In this document: in pieces, positions 16,216 to 21,650 of the stretch
Layout: every line of letters starts with the position of its first letter
Position numbering within the stretch: position 1 is the stretch's first letter
Assembly: GCF_937900395.1 (NCBI RefSeq)
Contig: NZ_CALCDX010000120.1
Coordinates: 1 to 21,650, forward strand
Direction: 5' to 3'
Source of the DNA: an uncultured Caulobacter sp.
Lineage (GTDB): Bacteria > Pseudomonadota > Alphaproteobacteria > Caulobacterales > Caulobacteraceae
DNA: 21,650 nucleotides
Notes under the pieces: model-generated
What the model was told of the DNA's origin: nothing
The model's input: only the letters and a program-made list of their open reading frames with translations
The model's database searches: none
Position numbers and translations under genes: made by a program

Positions 16216-17820
16216 ATGAGTGGATTGGATGCTGTAACGACGGGTGGCGTTCTCACGCGTCGGCGTTTCTTCGAAAGCTTGGCCGCGGTCGGCGGCATGT
16301 CGCTGGTGCTGTCGGGCATGGAAGCCCTGGGCTTCTCCCAAGCCTCGGCCACCGAGCTGCCGCCCACGCTGGCCGGCGGCGCCAAGAACACCAAGATCGT
16401 GATCCTGGGCGCGGGCCTGGCGGGCATGACCGCCGCCTACGAGCTCAGCAAGGCCGGCTATCAGGTGCAAGTGCTGGAAGCTCGGTCGTTCGCGGGCGGC
16501 CGCTGCCAGACCGCGCGCAAGGGCTTCAAGCACACCGACCTGATCGGCAACACCCAGACCTGCGAGTTCGACGAGGGCCACTACATCAACCACGGCCCGT
16601 GGCGGATCCCGTACCACCACCGCTCGACCCTGCACTACACCAAGCAGTTCGGCGTTCAGCTGGAGAGCTTCGTCAACGACAACGACGCCTCCTACGTCTA
16701 TTTCGAGAAGGCCTCGGGCCCGCTGGCCGGCAAGCCGGTGCGCAAGGGCGAGATCGCCGCCGACATCCGCGGCTATACGGCCGAGGTGGTGGCCAAGGCC
16801 GCCAGCCAGGGCCAACTCGACGCCCCGCTCTCAGGCCTCGATCGCGAGAAGTTCATCGCCTACCTGGTCAACGAAGGTCGCCTGTCCAAGACGGACCTGA
16901 CCTACAAGGGCACCGAAGGCCGCGGCTTTTCGGTTCATCCGGGCGCCGGCGTCGATCCGGGGCCGGGCAAGGAGCTGCCGCCGTTCGCCTTCAAGGACGT
17001 GCTCGACAGCAACGCCTGGCGGGTCCTCAGCTCGGTCACCGGCTACGAACAGCAGCGCACCATGCTGCAGCCGATCGGCGGTATGGATCAGATCGCCAAG
17101 GGCTTCGAAAAGCACGTCGGGCCGATGATCCGCTACTCGACCGTCGTCGAGAAGATCAAGCAATCGCCCAGCGGCGTGACCGTCTCGTTCAAGGGCGCCG
17201 ATGGCAAGGCCGGCGAGGTCACCGCCGACTACTGCCTGTGCACCATCCCGCTCAGCGTGCTGAAGCAGATCGACCTCGACGCCTCGGCGCCGTTCAAGGC
17301 CGCGATGGCGGGCGTCTCCTACGCGCCGGTCAACAAGATCGGCCTACAGATGAAGAACCGCTTCTGGGAAGAGAAGCACCACATCTACGGCGGCCACGTC
17401 TATACGGACCTGCCCGGCATCAACTCGATCACCCTGCCCTCGTACGGCTGGCAGGGGCAGAAGGGCGTTCTCCTCGGCTACTACGCGTTCGGCGGCGAGG
17501 CGGCCCGGATCAGCGCCAAAACCCCCGCCGACCGCGCCGCCTTCGCGGTGGCCGCCGGCCAGAAGATCTTCCCCGAATACGCCGAGAGCTTCGAAAACGC
17601 CTTCTCGTTCAGCTGGCACCTGGCCGAGTACAATCTGGGCGGCTGGGCCGAGTGGAGCCCGACCGGGCGCAAGGAGGCCTATCCGGTTCTCTGCGAGCCC
17701 GACGGCCGCCTCTACCTGGCCGGCGAGCACCTGAGCTACCTAGGCGGCTGGCAGGCCGGCGCCATCGAGTCGGCTTGGCAGCAGATCGCCAAGATCCACG
17801 CCCGCGTCCAGCAAGCGTAA
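16216..17820 (+). CDS. Tat-exported flavin monoamine oxidase family protein, 534 aa
   Basis: A twin-arginine signal (LTRRRFFESLAAVGGMSLVLSG, about 13-34) directs the folded flavoprotein to the periplasm. The FAD-binding Rossmann motif is VILGAGLAGMTAAYEL (62-77), followed by LEARSFAGGRCQTA. The C-terminal flavin motif is LYLAGEHLSYLGGWQAGAIESAWQQ, and the Lys of VNKIGLQMKNRFW matches the active-site Lys of the MAO/LAAO family. The Cys that binds FAD covalently in mammalian MAO has no counterpart (YNLGGWAEWSP instead), so FAD should be non-covalent. The reaction is likely oxidation of an amine or amino acid to an imine. The ATG at 16216 follows GGCGGGGA. It is the first gene of an operon with a cytochrome c and RidA, 19 and 23 nt apart, which favours a dehydrogenase that passes electrons to the cytochrome. 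The substrate is unknown. Confidence 0.92.
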   Translation: MSGLDAVTTGGVLTRRRFFESLAAVGGMSLVLSGMEALGFSQASATELPPTLAGGAKNTKIVILGAGLAGMTAAYELSKAGYQVQVLEARSFAGGRCQTARKGFKHTDLIGNTQTCEFDEGHYINHGPWRIPYHHRSTLHYTKQFGVQLESFVNDNDASYVYFEKASGPLAGKPVRKGEIAADIRGYTAEVVAKAASQGQLDAPLSGLDREKFIAYLVNEGRLSKTDLTYKGTEGRGFSVHPGAGVDPGPGKELPPFAFKDVLDSNAWRVLSSVTGYEQQRTMLQPIGGMDQIAKGFEKHVGPMIRYSTVVEKIKQSPSGVTVSFKGADGKAGEVTADYCLCTIPLSVLKQIDLDASAPFKAAMAGVSYAPVNKIGLQMKNRFWEEKHHIYGGHVYTDLPGINSITLPSYGWQGQKGVLLGYYAFGGEAARISAKTPADRAAFAVAAGQKIFPEYAESFENAFSFSWHLAEYNLGGWAEWSPTGRKEAYPVLCEPDGRLYLAGEHLSYLGGWQAGAIESAWQQIAKIHARVQQA

Positions 17821-17839
17821 GAAAGCACCGGGGAAACGT

Positions 17840-18232
17840 ATGACCTTCGCCTATCGTCTCGCCGCCTTGGCGCTCGCCGGCGGGCTCGCCGCTCCGGCGA
17901 TCGCGTCCGCCGACGGCAAGTCTCTGTTCATGGACAACTGCTCAGCCTGCCACCAAGCCACCGGCAAGGGCGTCAAGGGCGCCTTTCCGCCGCTGGACGG
18001 CGCGGCCCTGGTCAAAGGTCCGCCCAAGGTGGTGATCACCACGGTCCTGAACGGTCGCGCGGGCATGCCCGCCTTCAAGGACGACCTGACAGACGCCGAT
18101 CTGGCGTCCATCCTGACCTATGTGCGCTCGTCGTGGAGCAACAAAGCGTCGGGGATCAAGCCGGCCGACGTCGCCGCCGCCCGCGCGGCCGCCAAGGCCC
18201 AAGCCAGCGCCCGCGGCCTGCAGGCCCACTAA
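17840..18232 (+). CDS. Periplasmic c-type cytochrome, 130 aa
   Basis: A Sec signal peptide (residues 1 to about 24, ending IASA) is followed by one class I cytochrome c domain: haem attachment CSACH at 34-38 and the distal ligand Met76 in GRAGMPAFKDDLTDADLASILTYVRSSW. The C-terminus is a charged Ala/Lys tail. Small cytochromes of this kind take electrons from periplasmic dehydrogenases and hand them to the respiratory chain. The gene begins 19 nt after the amine-oxidase stop (ribosome site GGGGA) and ends 23 nt before RidA, so all three are probably one transcript. Known parallel: the nicotine-degrading flavin amine oxidase NicA2 of Pseudomonas uses a neighbouring cytochrome c as its electron acceptor. 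Applying that here is inference. Confidence 0.92.
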   Translation: MTFAYRLAALALAGGLAAPAIASADGKSLFMDNCSACHQATGKGVKGAFPPLDGAALVKGPPKVVITTVLNGRAGMPAFKDDLTDADLASILTYVRSSWSNKASGIKPADVAAARAAAKAQASARGLQAH

Positions 18233-18255
18233 CCTCATCTGAACGGGAGAGACTC

Positions 18256-18738
18256 ATGAAACGCCTTATCGCCCTCACCGCCGGCCTCTGCGCCCTCGCC
18301 GGCGCCGCCCATGCCCAAGACATCGTCCGCGGCGGCGACCCAAAAGCAGCCATCGCCAGCGTCGTCACCGTGCCGGCAGGCTACGACACCATCTACGTCT
18401 CGGGCATGACCCCGCCGGTCATCGACGAGAAGGCCACGGGCGTGGCCAAGTTCGGCGACACCAAGACCCAGACCCTGGGCGTGCTGGGCCGCATCGAGGC
18501 CGCCCTGAAGACCCAAGGCGCGACCATGGCCGACGTCGTGATGATGCGCGTCCTGCTGGTCGGCGACCCCGCCAAGGGCGGCAAGATGGACTTCGCCGGC
18601 ATGATGGAGGGCTACAAGACCTATTTCGGCACCGCGACCCAGCCCAACAAGCCCGCCCGCATCACCAGCCAGATCACCTCGCTGGTCCAGGACGGCATGC
18701 TGGTCGAGATCGAGGTCCAGGCGGCGAAGAAGAAGTAA
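18256..18738 (+). CDS. Exported RidA (YjgF/UK114) family protein, 160 aa
   Basis: The N-terminus is a Sec signal (MKRLIALTAGLCALAGAAHA), unusual because most RidA proteins are cytoplasmic. The mature part has the family pattern: DTIYVSGMTPP, TQTLGVLGRIEAALKTQGATMADVVMMRVLLVG, and the final NKPARITSQITSLVQDGMLVEIEVQA. Arg135 in PAR aligns with the Arg essential for enamine/imine hydrolysis in E. coli RidA, and the EIE near 151-153 matches the second active-site region. RidA enzymes hydrolyse reactive 2-imino or enamine intermediates to carbonyl plus ammonia. Here it follows a flavin amine oxidase and cytochrome c, so it may deaminate the imine product in the periplasm. The ATG at 18256 follows GGGAGAG. 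It appears to be the last gene of the operon. Confidence 0.92.
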   Translation: MKRLIALTAGLCALAGAAHAQDIVRGGDPKAAIASVVTVPAGYDTIYVSGMTPPVIDEKATGVAKFGDTKTQTLGVLGRIEAALKTQGATMADVVMMRVLLVGDPAKGGKMDFAGMMEGYKTYFGTATQPNKPARITSQITSLVQDGMLVEIEVQAAKKK

Positions 18739-18750
18739 GTCCGTTCTCGC

Positions 18751-18781
18751 CTCCTGGCGCGACGCCACGTCGCGCCAGGAG
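18751..18781 (+). terminator. 13-bp perfect hairpin downstream of ridA
   Basis: CTCCTGGCGCGAC (18751-18763) pairs perfectly with GTCGCGCCAGGAG (18769-18781) over a 5-nt loop, starting 12 nt after the RidA stop. No U tract follows, so it may act as a 3'-end stabiliser or a partial terminator of the amine-oxidation operon. A second small inverted repeat, GACGAT-TTC-ATCGTC, follows at 18791-18805. Confidence 0.6.
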
Positions 18782-18823
18782 AGCGGGCCAGACGATTTCA
18801 TCGTCACGCGAAATAATTTCCCT

Positions 18824-18835
18824 GACAACGTTGTC
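18824..18835. promoter_or_regulatory. Operator-like palindrome GACAACGTTGTC
   Basis: A perfect 12-bp palindrome with a central CG, flanked by CC and GG that extend the symmetry after one mismatch. This shape is typical of operators for LacI-family regulators. It overlaps the -35 box of the plus-strand promoter at 18831-18859, the position expected for a repressor. The regulator is not in the window. Confidence 0.6.
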
Positions 18836-18859
18836 GGGACGGATTCAAACGGCTATATG
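18831..18859 (+). promoter_or_regulatory. Housekeeping-type promoter for the candidate sRNA
   Basis: TTGTCGG (18831-18837) and GCTATATG (18852-18859) are 14 nt apart. The Caulobacter housekeeping sigma consensus is TTGACGS-N10-14-GCTANAWC; each box differs at one position. A start site near 18866 is expected. No plus-strand protein gene follows. Confidence 0.6.
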
Positions 18860-18865
18860 GAATTC

Positions 18866-18936
18866 AGCCCTTTCGGGGGCGTTTCCTCCCAATGACTCGG
18901 CCGCCTTCTCCTCCTGGAAGGCGGCCGTTCTTTTTT
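18866..18936 (+). ncRNA. Candidate small RNA with CCUCC motifs, about 70 nt
   Basis: A promoter-like pair (18831-18859) and a strong terminator (18898-18936) bracket about 70 nt with no plausible open frame. The predicted RNA has a short 5' hairpin (GCCC 18867-18870 with GGGC 18877-18880), then a single-stranded UUUCCUCCC (18882-18890), then the terminator stem whose loop is UCCUCCUG. Both CCUCC motifs are complementary to Shine-Dalgarno sequences. Alphaproteobacterial sRNAs with CCUCCUCCC anti-SD motifs are known in Rhizobiales and Rhodobacter, and this candidate would be in the same spirit. The start site is inferred, not measured. The alternative is that this is only the distal terminator of the amine-oxidation operon. 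Confidence 0.5.
18898..18936 (+). terminator. Strong rho-independent terminator (plus strand)
   Basis: CGGCCGCCTTC (18898-18908) pairs perfectly with GAAGGCGGCCG (18917-18927), with an 8-nt loop followed by TTCTTTTTT. The T run is only on the plus strand, so it ends plus-strand transcripts, although the facing minus-strand operon could also use the stem. Confidence 0.9.
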
Positions 18937-18942
18937 GGCCTG

Positions 18943-19317
18943 TCAGGCGGTGAAGACCCGCCCCTCGCGCGTCTCCACCGGCCAAGGCGCGAGCTTGGCC
19001 CCGACGCACGGTCCGCCGACGCAGGCGCCCGTCTCCACCGTGAACACCGCGCCGTGCCACGAACAGGCGATCAGGCCGCCGTCGGGGGTCAGGTAGTGGT
19101 CGAGCTGCTGCGCCAGCGGCAGGCCGGCGTGCGGGCAGCGATCGACATAGCCGAACACCGCCTCGCCCCTGCGCACCACGAAGCCGTGGAAGCGCGCCTC
19201 GCCGATCTGAAGGACATAGTTGCGCGCGCCGCCGTCCCGGATCAGGTCCAGCGGGCCCAGATTGACCCCGGCCGGCGTCGCCCAGACACGGCCCGCCGCC
19301 GCGTTCTCGTCGGTCAA
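18943..19317 (-). CDS. Rieske [2Fe-2S] domain protein, 124 aa
   Basis: The protein is essentially one Rieske domain. The cluster ligands are visible: CPHAG (Cys61, His63) and CSWHG (Cys85, His88), with the usual FTVETGACVGGPC strand afterwards. It may carry electrons for an oxygenase or act as a stand-alone ferredoxin; no oxygenase partner is in the window. I placed the start at the TTG at 19317, which overlaps the TGA stop of the fumarylacetoacetate hydrolase gene (TTGA), giving MTDENAAAGRVWATPAG; the coupled start explains the weak ribosome site. It is the last gene of the tyrosine-catabolism operon, where a maleylacetoacetate isomerase gene might have been expected. The open frame extends upstream to 19467 but only as a shadow. 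Confidence 0.88.
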   Translation of the reverse strand: MTDENAAAGRVWATPAGVNLGPLDLIRDGGARNYVLQIGEARFHGFVVRRGEAVFGYVDRCPHAGLPLAQQLDHYLTPDGGLIACSWHGAVFTVETGACVGGPCVGAKLAPWPVETREGRVFTA

Positions 19318-20321
19318 ATCCGCTCGACCGTCTGCTCGATGGCGCCAAAGATCGAGTGGCCCTTGGCGTCCTTCATCTCGATGCGGATCGTGTCGCCGCC
19401 CAGCAGGAACGGCGTCTTGGGCGCGCCATGTCGGATGGTCTCGACCGTGCGCAGCTCGGCCAGGCACGAATAGCCAAGGCCGCCTTCGCTGATCGGCTTG
19501 CCAGGACCGCCGTCGGCGTCGCGGTTGCTGACCGTGCCCGAGCCGACGATCGTGCCGGCGCAGAGCGGCCGCGTCTTGGCCGCGTGGGCCACGAGGGTCC
19601 CGAAGTCGAAGGTCATGTCGACGCCGGCGTCGGCGCGACCGAAGTCCTTGCCGTCCAGTTCAACCAGCAGGGCGCCGTGCAGCTTGCCGTCCTTCCAGGC
19701 CTCGCCCAGGGCGCTGGGCGTGACCGCCACCGGCGAGAAGGCGCTGGCGGGCTTGGACTGAACGAAGCCGAAGCCCTTGGCGAGCTCGCCGGGGATCAGG
19801 TTGCGCAGGCTGACATCGTTGCAGAGCATGACCAGACGAATGGCGGCCAGGGCCTCCTCGCGGCTGGCGCCCAGGGGCACGTCGCCGGTGATCACCGCCA
19901 CCTCGCCTTCCAGGTCGCAGCCCCAGCTGGCGTCGGCCAGCGGGATCGGATCGCGCGGATTGAGGAAGCCGTCGGATGCGCCCTGGTACATCAGCGGATC
20001 GGTCCAGAAGCTCTCGGGCATCTCGGCCCCGCGTGCCTTCCGCACCAGCTGCACGTGGTTCACATAGGCCGAGCCATCCACCCACTGATAGGCGCGCGGC
20101 AGCGGGCTGGCCGCATCGTGCTCGTGGAAGCGCTCGCGCGGCACGGCGCCGTGCTCGAGGCTCTCGGCCAGCCCGCGCAGCAGCGGCTCGCAATGGTCCC
20201 AGTTGTCCAGAGCGGCCTGGAGGGTCGGCGCGACCGTGCCGGCGTCAGTGAACCAGGCCAGGTCGTTGGAGACCACCACCAGCCGGCCGTCGCGGCCGCC
20301 CTTGAGAGACGCGAGCTTCAT
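19314..20321 (-). CDS. fahA: Fumarylacetoacetate hydrolase family protein (fumarylacetoacetase), 335 aa
   Basis: The FAH fold is recognisable. Residues about 80-120 are FHEHDAASPLPRAYQWVDGSAYVNHVQLVRKARG. The metal-binding region is DASWGCDLEGEVAVITGDVP, then IRLVMLCNDVSLRNLIPGELAKGFGFVQSKPASAFSPVAVTP and CAGTIVGSGTVSNRD. The enzyme hydrolyses fumarylacetoacetate to fumarate and acetoacetate, the last step of tyrosine/homogentisate breakdown. The ATG at 20321 has GGAAG upstream. It lies 22 nt after the hmgA stop, and its own stop overlaps the Rieske start, so hmgA-fahA-Rieske form one operon. Context fixes the assignment better than sequence alone, because the FAH superfamily is functionally broad. 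Confidence 0.9.
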   Translation of the reverse strand: MKLASLKGGRDGRLVVVSNDLAWFTDAGTVAPTLQAALDNWDHCEPLLRGLAESLEHGAVPRERFHEHDAASPLPRAYQWVDGSAYVNHVQLVRKARGAEMPESFWTDPLMYQGASDGFLNPRDPIPLADASWGCDLEGEVAVITGDVPLGASREEALAAIRLVMLCNDVSLRNLIPGELAKGFGFVQSKPASAFSPVAVTPSALGEAWKDGKLHGALLVELDGKDFGRADAGVDMTFDFGTLVAHAAKTRPLCAGTIVGSGTVSNRDADGGPGKPISEGGLGYSCLAELRTVETIRHGAPKTPFLLGGDTIRIEMKDAKGHSIFGAIEQTVERI

Positions 20322-20343
20322 TGGCGCTTCCTTCTTGTTGTTG

Positions 20344-20520
20344 TTACGGCAAGCGAGCCTTGGGGAAGCCCGACCAGCAGGCGTCATAGTCGTCCTGAAG
20401 CGCCGAAGTCTCCAGCGCGAACTTCGTCGGCCGGATCACCCAGCGGCTCTCGAACATGAAGGCCAGCGTGTGGTCCAGCTTGTGCGGCGCCAGCGGCGCG
20501 TGGCTGGCCTTGTCGAAGGC
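20344..20520 (-). pseudogene. hmgA: Homogentisate 1,2-dioxygenase, C-terminal fragment
   Basis: About 58 residues, AFDKASHAPLAPHKLDHTLAFMFESRWVIRPTKFALETSALQDDYDACWSGFPKARLP in outline (key motifs: TLAFMFESRWV, RPTKFALET, DDYDACWSGF), match the end of HmgA, which normally has about 430 residues. HmgA is the iron enzyme that opens the homogentisate ring to maleylacetoacetate. Everything N-terminal of the FDKAS region is missing and replaced in frame by phage-like sequence (MMSLDFTPVEIDFAEIRHES...). The fragment would be inactive because the iron ligands lie in the lost part. The downstream fahA position is as expected for an intact operon, so the break is best explained as an artificial join. 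Confidence 0.88.
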
Positions 20521-20530
20521 ACTGAAAGAT
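20512..20530. other. Chimeric junction between hmgA and phage-like sequence
   Basis: On the minus strand the codons for GGSFS (ending about 20521) belong to the phage-like frame, and AFDKASH (from about 20520) belongs to HmgA, whose relatives have a phrase like GPDAATFDKAS there. The base composition and codon choice also change here, with AT-richer sequence on the right. The frame is open across the join. No repeat, IS end or att-like site is visible. Confidence 0.75.
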
Positions 20531-20604
20531 CCTCCAGTTTCCCAACTTTCGTGCCGGATTTCCGCGAAGTCAATCTCGACGGGAGTGAAGTCTAGACTCA
20601 TCAT
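20521..20604 (-). CDS. Start of a second phage-like gene (28 codons), broken by the junction
   Basis: The ATG at 20604 (or the next ATG at 20601) gives MMSLDFTPVEIDFAEIRHESWETGGSFS before the frame enters HmgA. It begins 6 nt after the stop of the tail-like gene, the tight spacing usual in phage structural operons, and GGGGGA lies just upstream as a ribosome site. I do not recognise the product. The real protein presumably continued past the join. Confidence 0.5.
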
Positions 20605-20610
20605 TCCCCC

Positions 20611-21650
20611 TTACGCCGGAATCGCCATGACGGTAAGGTTCGGCTCGATGTTCGTAGCCGACACCGTGGAAAAATTTCCGCTTCGGGCCACGGTCACGTA
20701 CAGGGTGGTATTGCCCGTTCTTGCTTCCTGCGGGAAGCTACCGGCGATACCGACGATACGTGTAGATATCCCAGCACAATTCGCAATGTAGCTGGCATCC
20801 ATCCTGAAAGTTGTTGAGACACTTGACTCACTGACAGACAGCAGATCGATGTAGTCTGAGCCAGTAGGATGACCCATGCTAATGCGCTCAGTGCCACCAG
20901 ATGCCACCCACAGCGGAGCATGACAGCCGTCAGCACCGAAAGACTGCAAAAGCATTTGTCCTGGGCCACACGTTCCACTCTGGGAGATATGATCTCCAGT
21001 TCCGAATCCGTAGGTGCTCAGACTCGCATCGACACTCTGCACATTGGTGTAAGAGATCGACTGCATCGACAACCAGGCATTGGCCGTCAGACCACCAGTA
21101 ACCTGGCCGGTCCCGGCTGTGGTCACCTTCATGCCATACCGATACAGCGATCCGGAAGCCGGGTTGTTATTGAGAGCTACAGAGGCCAGCAAGGTCATGG
21201 GATTGCCCCGATAGTTCACGCCGGTCATGGTGTGACCGCCCAGAGCCGTGGCATCCACGATCAGGTAGCTGTTGGCCGCACAGACATGGGTAGCAGAGAA
21301 CGAGGTGATGCCACCATAGTATTTCGACGGCGCAACACCGTATCCCGTGAAGCCCTGCCCAACAGTATCGAAAGCTGGTGGGATGGAAGCGATTCCGCCG
21401 AAGAACGGAACGATGTTAGCTGTTGAATGACAATAAGACTCAGGACTGCCGTTTGCCATAGCGACGATGGTTCCGGTGGTGGAGTCCTCGCGCACGCGGA
21501 TGATGGGGTGCTCACCATTGGTGTTGGTGAGCACGTCCACTGTGCCGGTCACCAGCAGTCGGTAGGGAAAGCCGGGGTCAGCCATTGTCATGGTGTAGAC
21601 CGTGGATTCGCTTGTGGCAGTGACAGTTCCACCGTTGTAGGACGAAGGAC
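20611..21650 (-). CDS. Phage minor tail-like protein, C-terminal part (5' end outside window)
   Basis: The frame is open from the window edge: 19 codons (PSSYNGGTVTATSESTVYT) precede the first internal Met at 21591, so the gene starts outside the window. About 345 residues are visible, rich in Ser, Thr, Gly and Ala with beta-strand periodicity and almost no Lys. Phrases such as FPYRLLVTGTVDV, YLIVDATALGGHTMTGVNYRGNPMTLLASVALNNNPASGSLYRYGM and GQMLLQSFGADG recall a domain common in minor tail proteins of actinobacteriophages; this is memory-based, not a search. Codon use is clearly AT-richer than the Caulobacter genes. No integrase, capsid or lysis gene lies in the window. It is foreign to the adjoining operon and most likely from a different molecule. 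Confidence 0.65.
   Translation of the reverse strand, partial: PSSYNGGTVTATSESTVYTMTMADPGFPYRLLVTGTVDVLTNTNGEHPIIRVREDSTTGTIVAMANGSPESYCHSTANIVPFFGGIASIPPAFDTVGQGFTGYGVAPSKYYGGITSFSATHVCAANSYLIVDATALGGHTMTGVNYRGNPMTLLASVALNNNPASGSLYRYGMKVTTAGTGQVTGGLTANAWLSMQSISYTNVQSVDASLSTYGFGTGDHISQSGTCGPGQMLLQSFGADGCHAPLWVASGGTERISMGHPTGSDYIDLLSVSESSVSTTFRMDASYIANCAGISTRIVGIAGSFPQEARTGNTTLYVTVARSGNFSTVSATNIEPNLTVMAIPA

Noticed and set aside
18866..18936. Identification of the candidate sRNA as GsrN
   Set aside because: GsrN depends on a stress-sigma (SigT-type GGAAC...CGTT) promoter; I see none upstream of this element, whose promoter looks like the housekeeping type.
20611..21650. An integrated prophage in the Caulobacter chromosome
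   Set aside because: Only one tail-like gene and the start of another are visible; there is no integrase or att repeat, and the edge falls inside hmgA with an abrupt composition change, so a chimeric join is simpler.

Overview
The bulk of the window (about 485 to 20,520) reads as one stretch of a Caulobacter-type alphaproteobacterial chromosome. It is high GC with dense genes. It carries a 356-residue RecA preceded by the alphaproteobacterial SOS box GTTC-N7-GTTC, the N-terminal part of alaS nearby, a promoter that fits the Caulobacter housekeeping consensus, a large TonB-dependent receptor and many Tat or Sec exported enzymes. The genus is an inference from gene content; I could not run a search.

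Both ends look chimeric. On the left, the minus-strand alaS frame stops matching alanyl-tRNA synthetase after about 291 residues and runs, still open, into an actinobacterial-type prolipoprotein diacylglyceryl transferase (lgt). On the right, only the last ~60 residues of homogentisate 1,2-dioxygenase (hmgA) remain. Upstream of them lies an AT-richer, Ser/Thr/Gly-rich protein resembling actinophage minor tail proteins, plus the start of the next phage-like gene. The simplest explanation is a mis-joined assembly or library chimera. An integration is less likely, because both breaks cut housekeeping or catabolic genes and no integrase, att repeat or IS end is visible.

Layout from left to right: lgt fragment / truncated alaS (-); small membrane protein (-); recA (-) with a structured 3' region and terminator; a divergent EAL c-di-GMP phosphodiesterase (+); a Tat-exported DUF885 metallopeptidase-like protein (-); an NTF2-like protein (-) divergent from a GNAT (+); a membrane-anchored helix-hairpin-helix protein (-); an apparent operon WYL regulator - rlmJ - chrA (-); a small unknown protein (+); a TonB-dependent receptor (+); a GNAT (-); an operon of Tat-exported flavin amine oxidase - cytochrome c - exported RidA (+); a candidate small RNA (+); and a tyrosine-catabolism operon hmgA(fragment) - fumarylacetoacetate hydrolase - Rieske protein (-).

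The most interesting items in the Caulobacter part are two. The first is the three-gene periplasmic amine-oxidation cassette, which suggests a flavin amine dehydrogenase passing electrons to its own cytochrome c with RidA removing the reactive imine, next to a TonB receptor. The second is a ~70-nt candidate sRNA with a consensus-like promoter, a perfect operator-like palindrome over its -35 box, two CCUCC (anti-Shine-Dalgarno) motifs and a strong intrinsic terminator.
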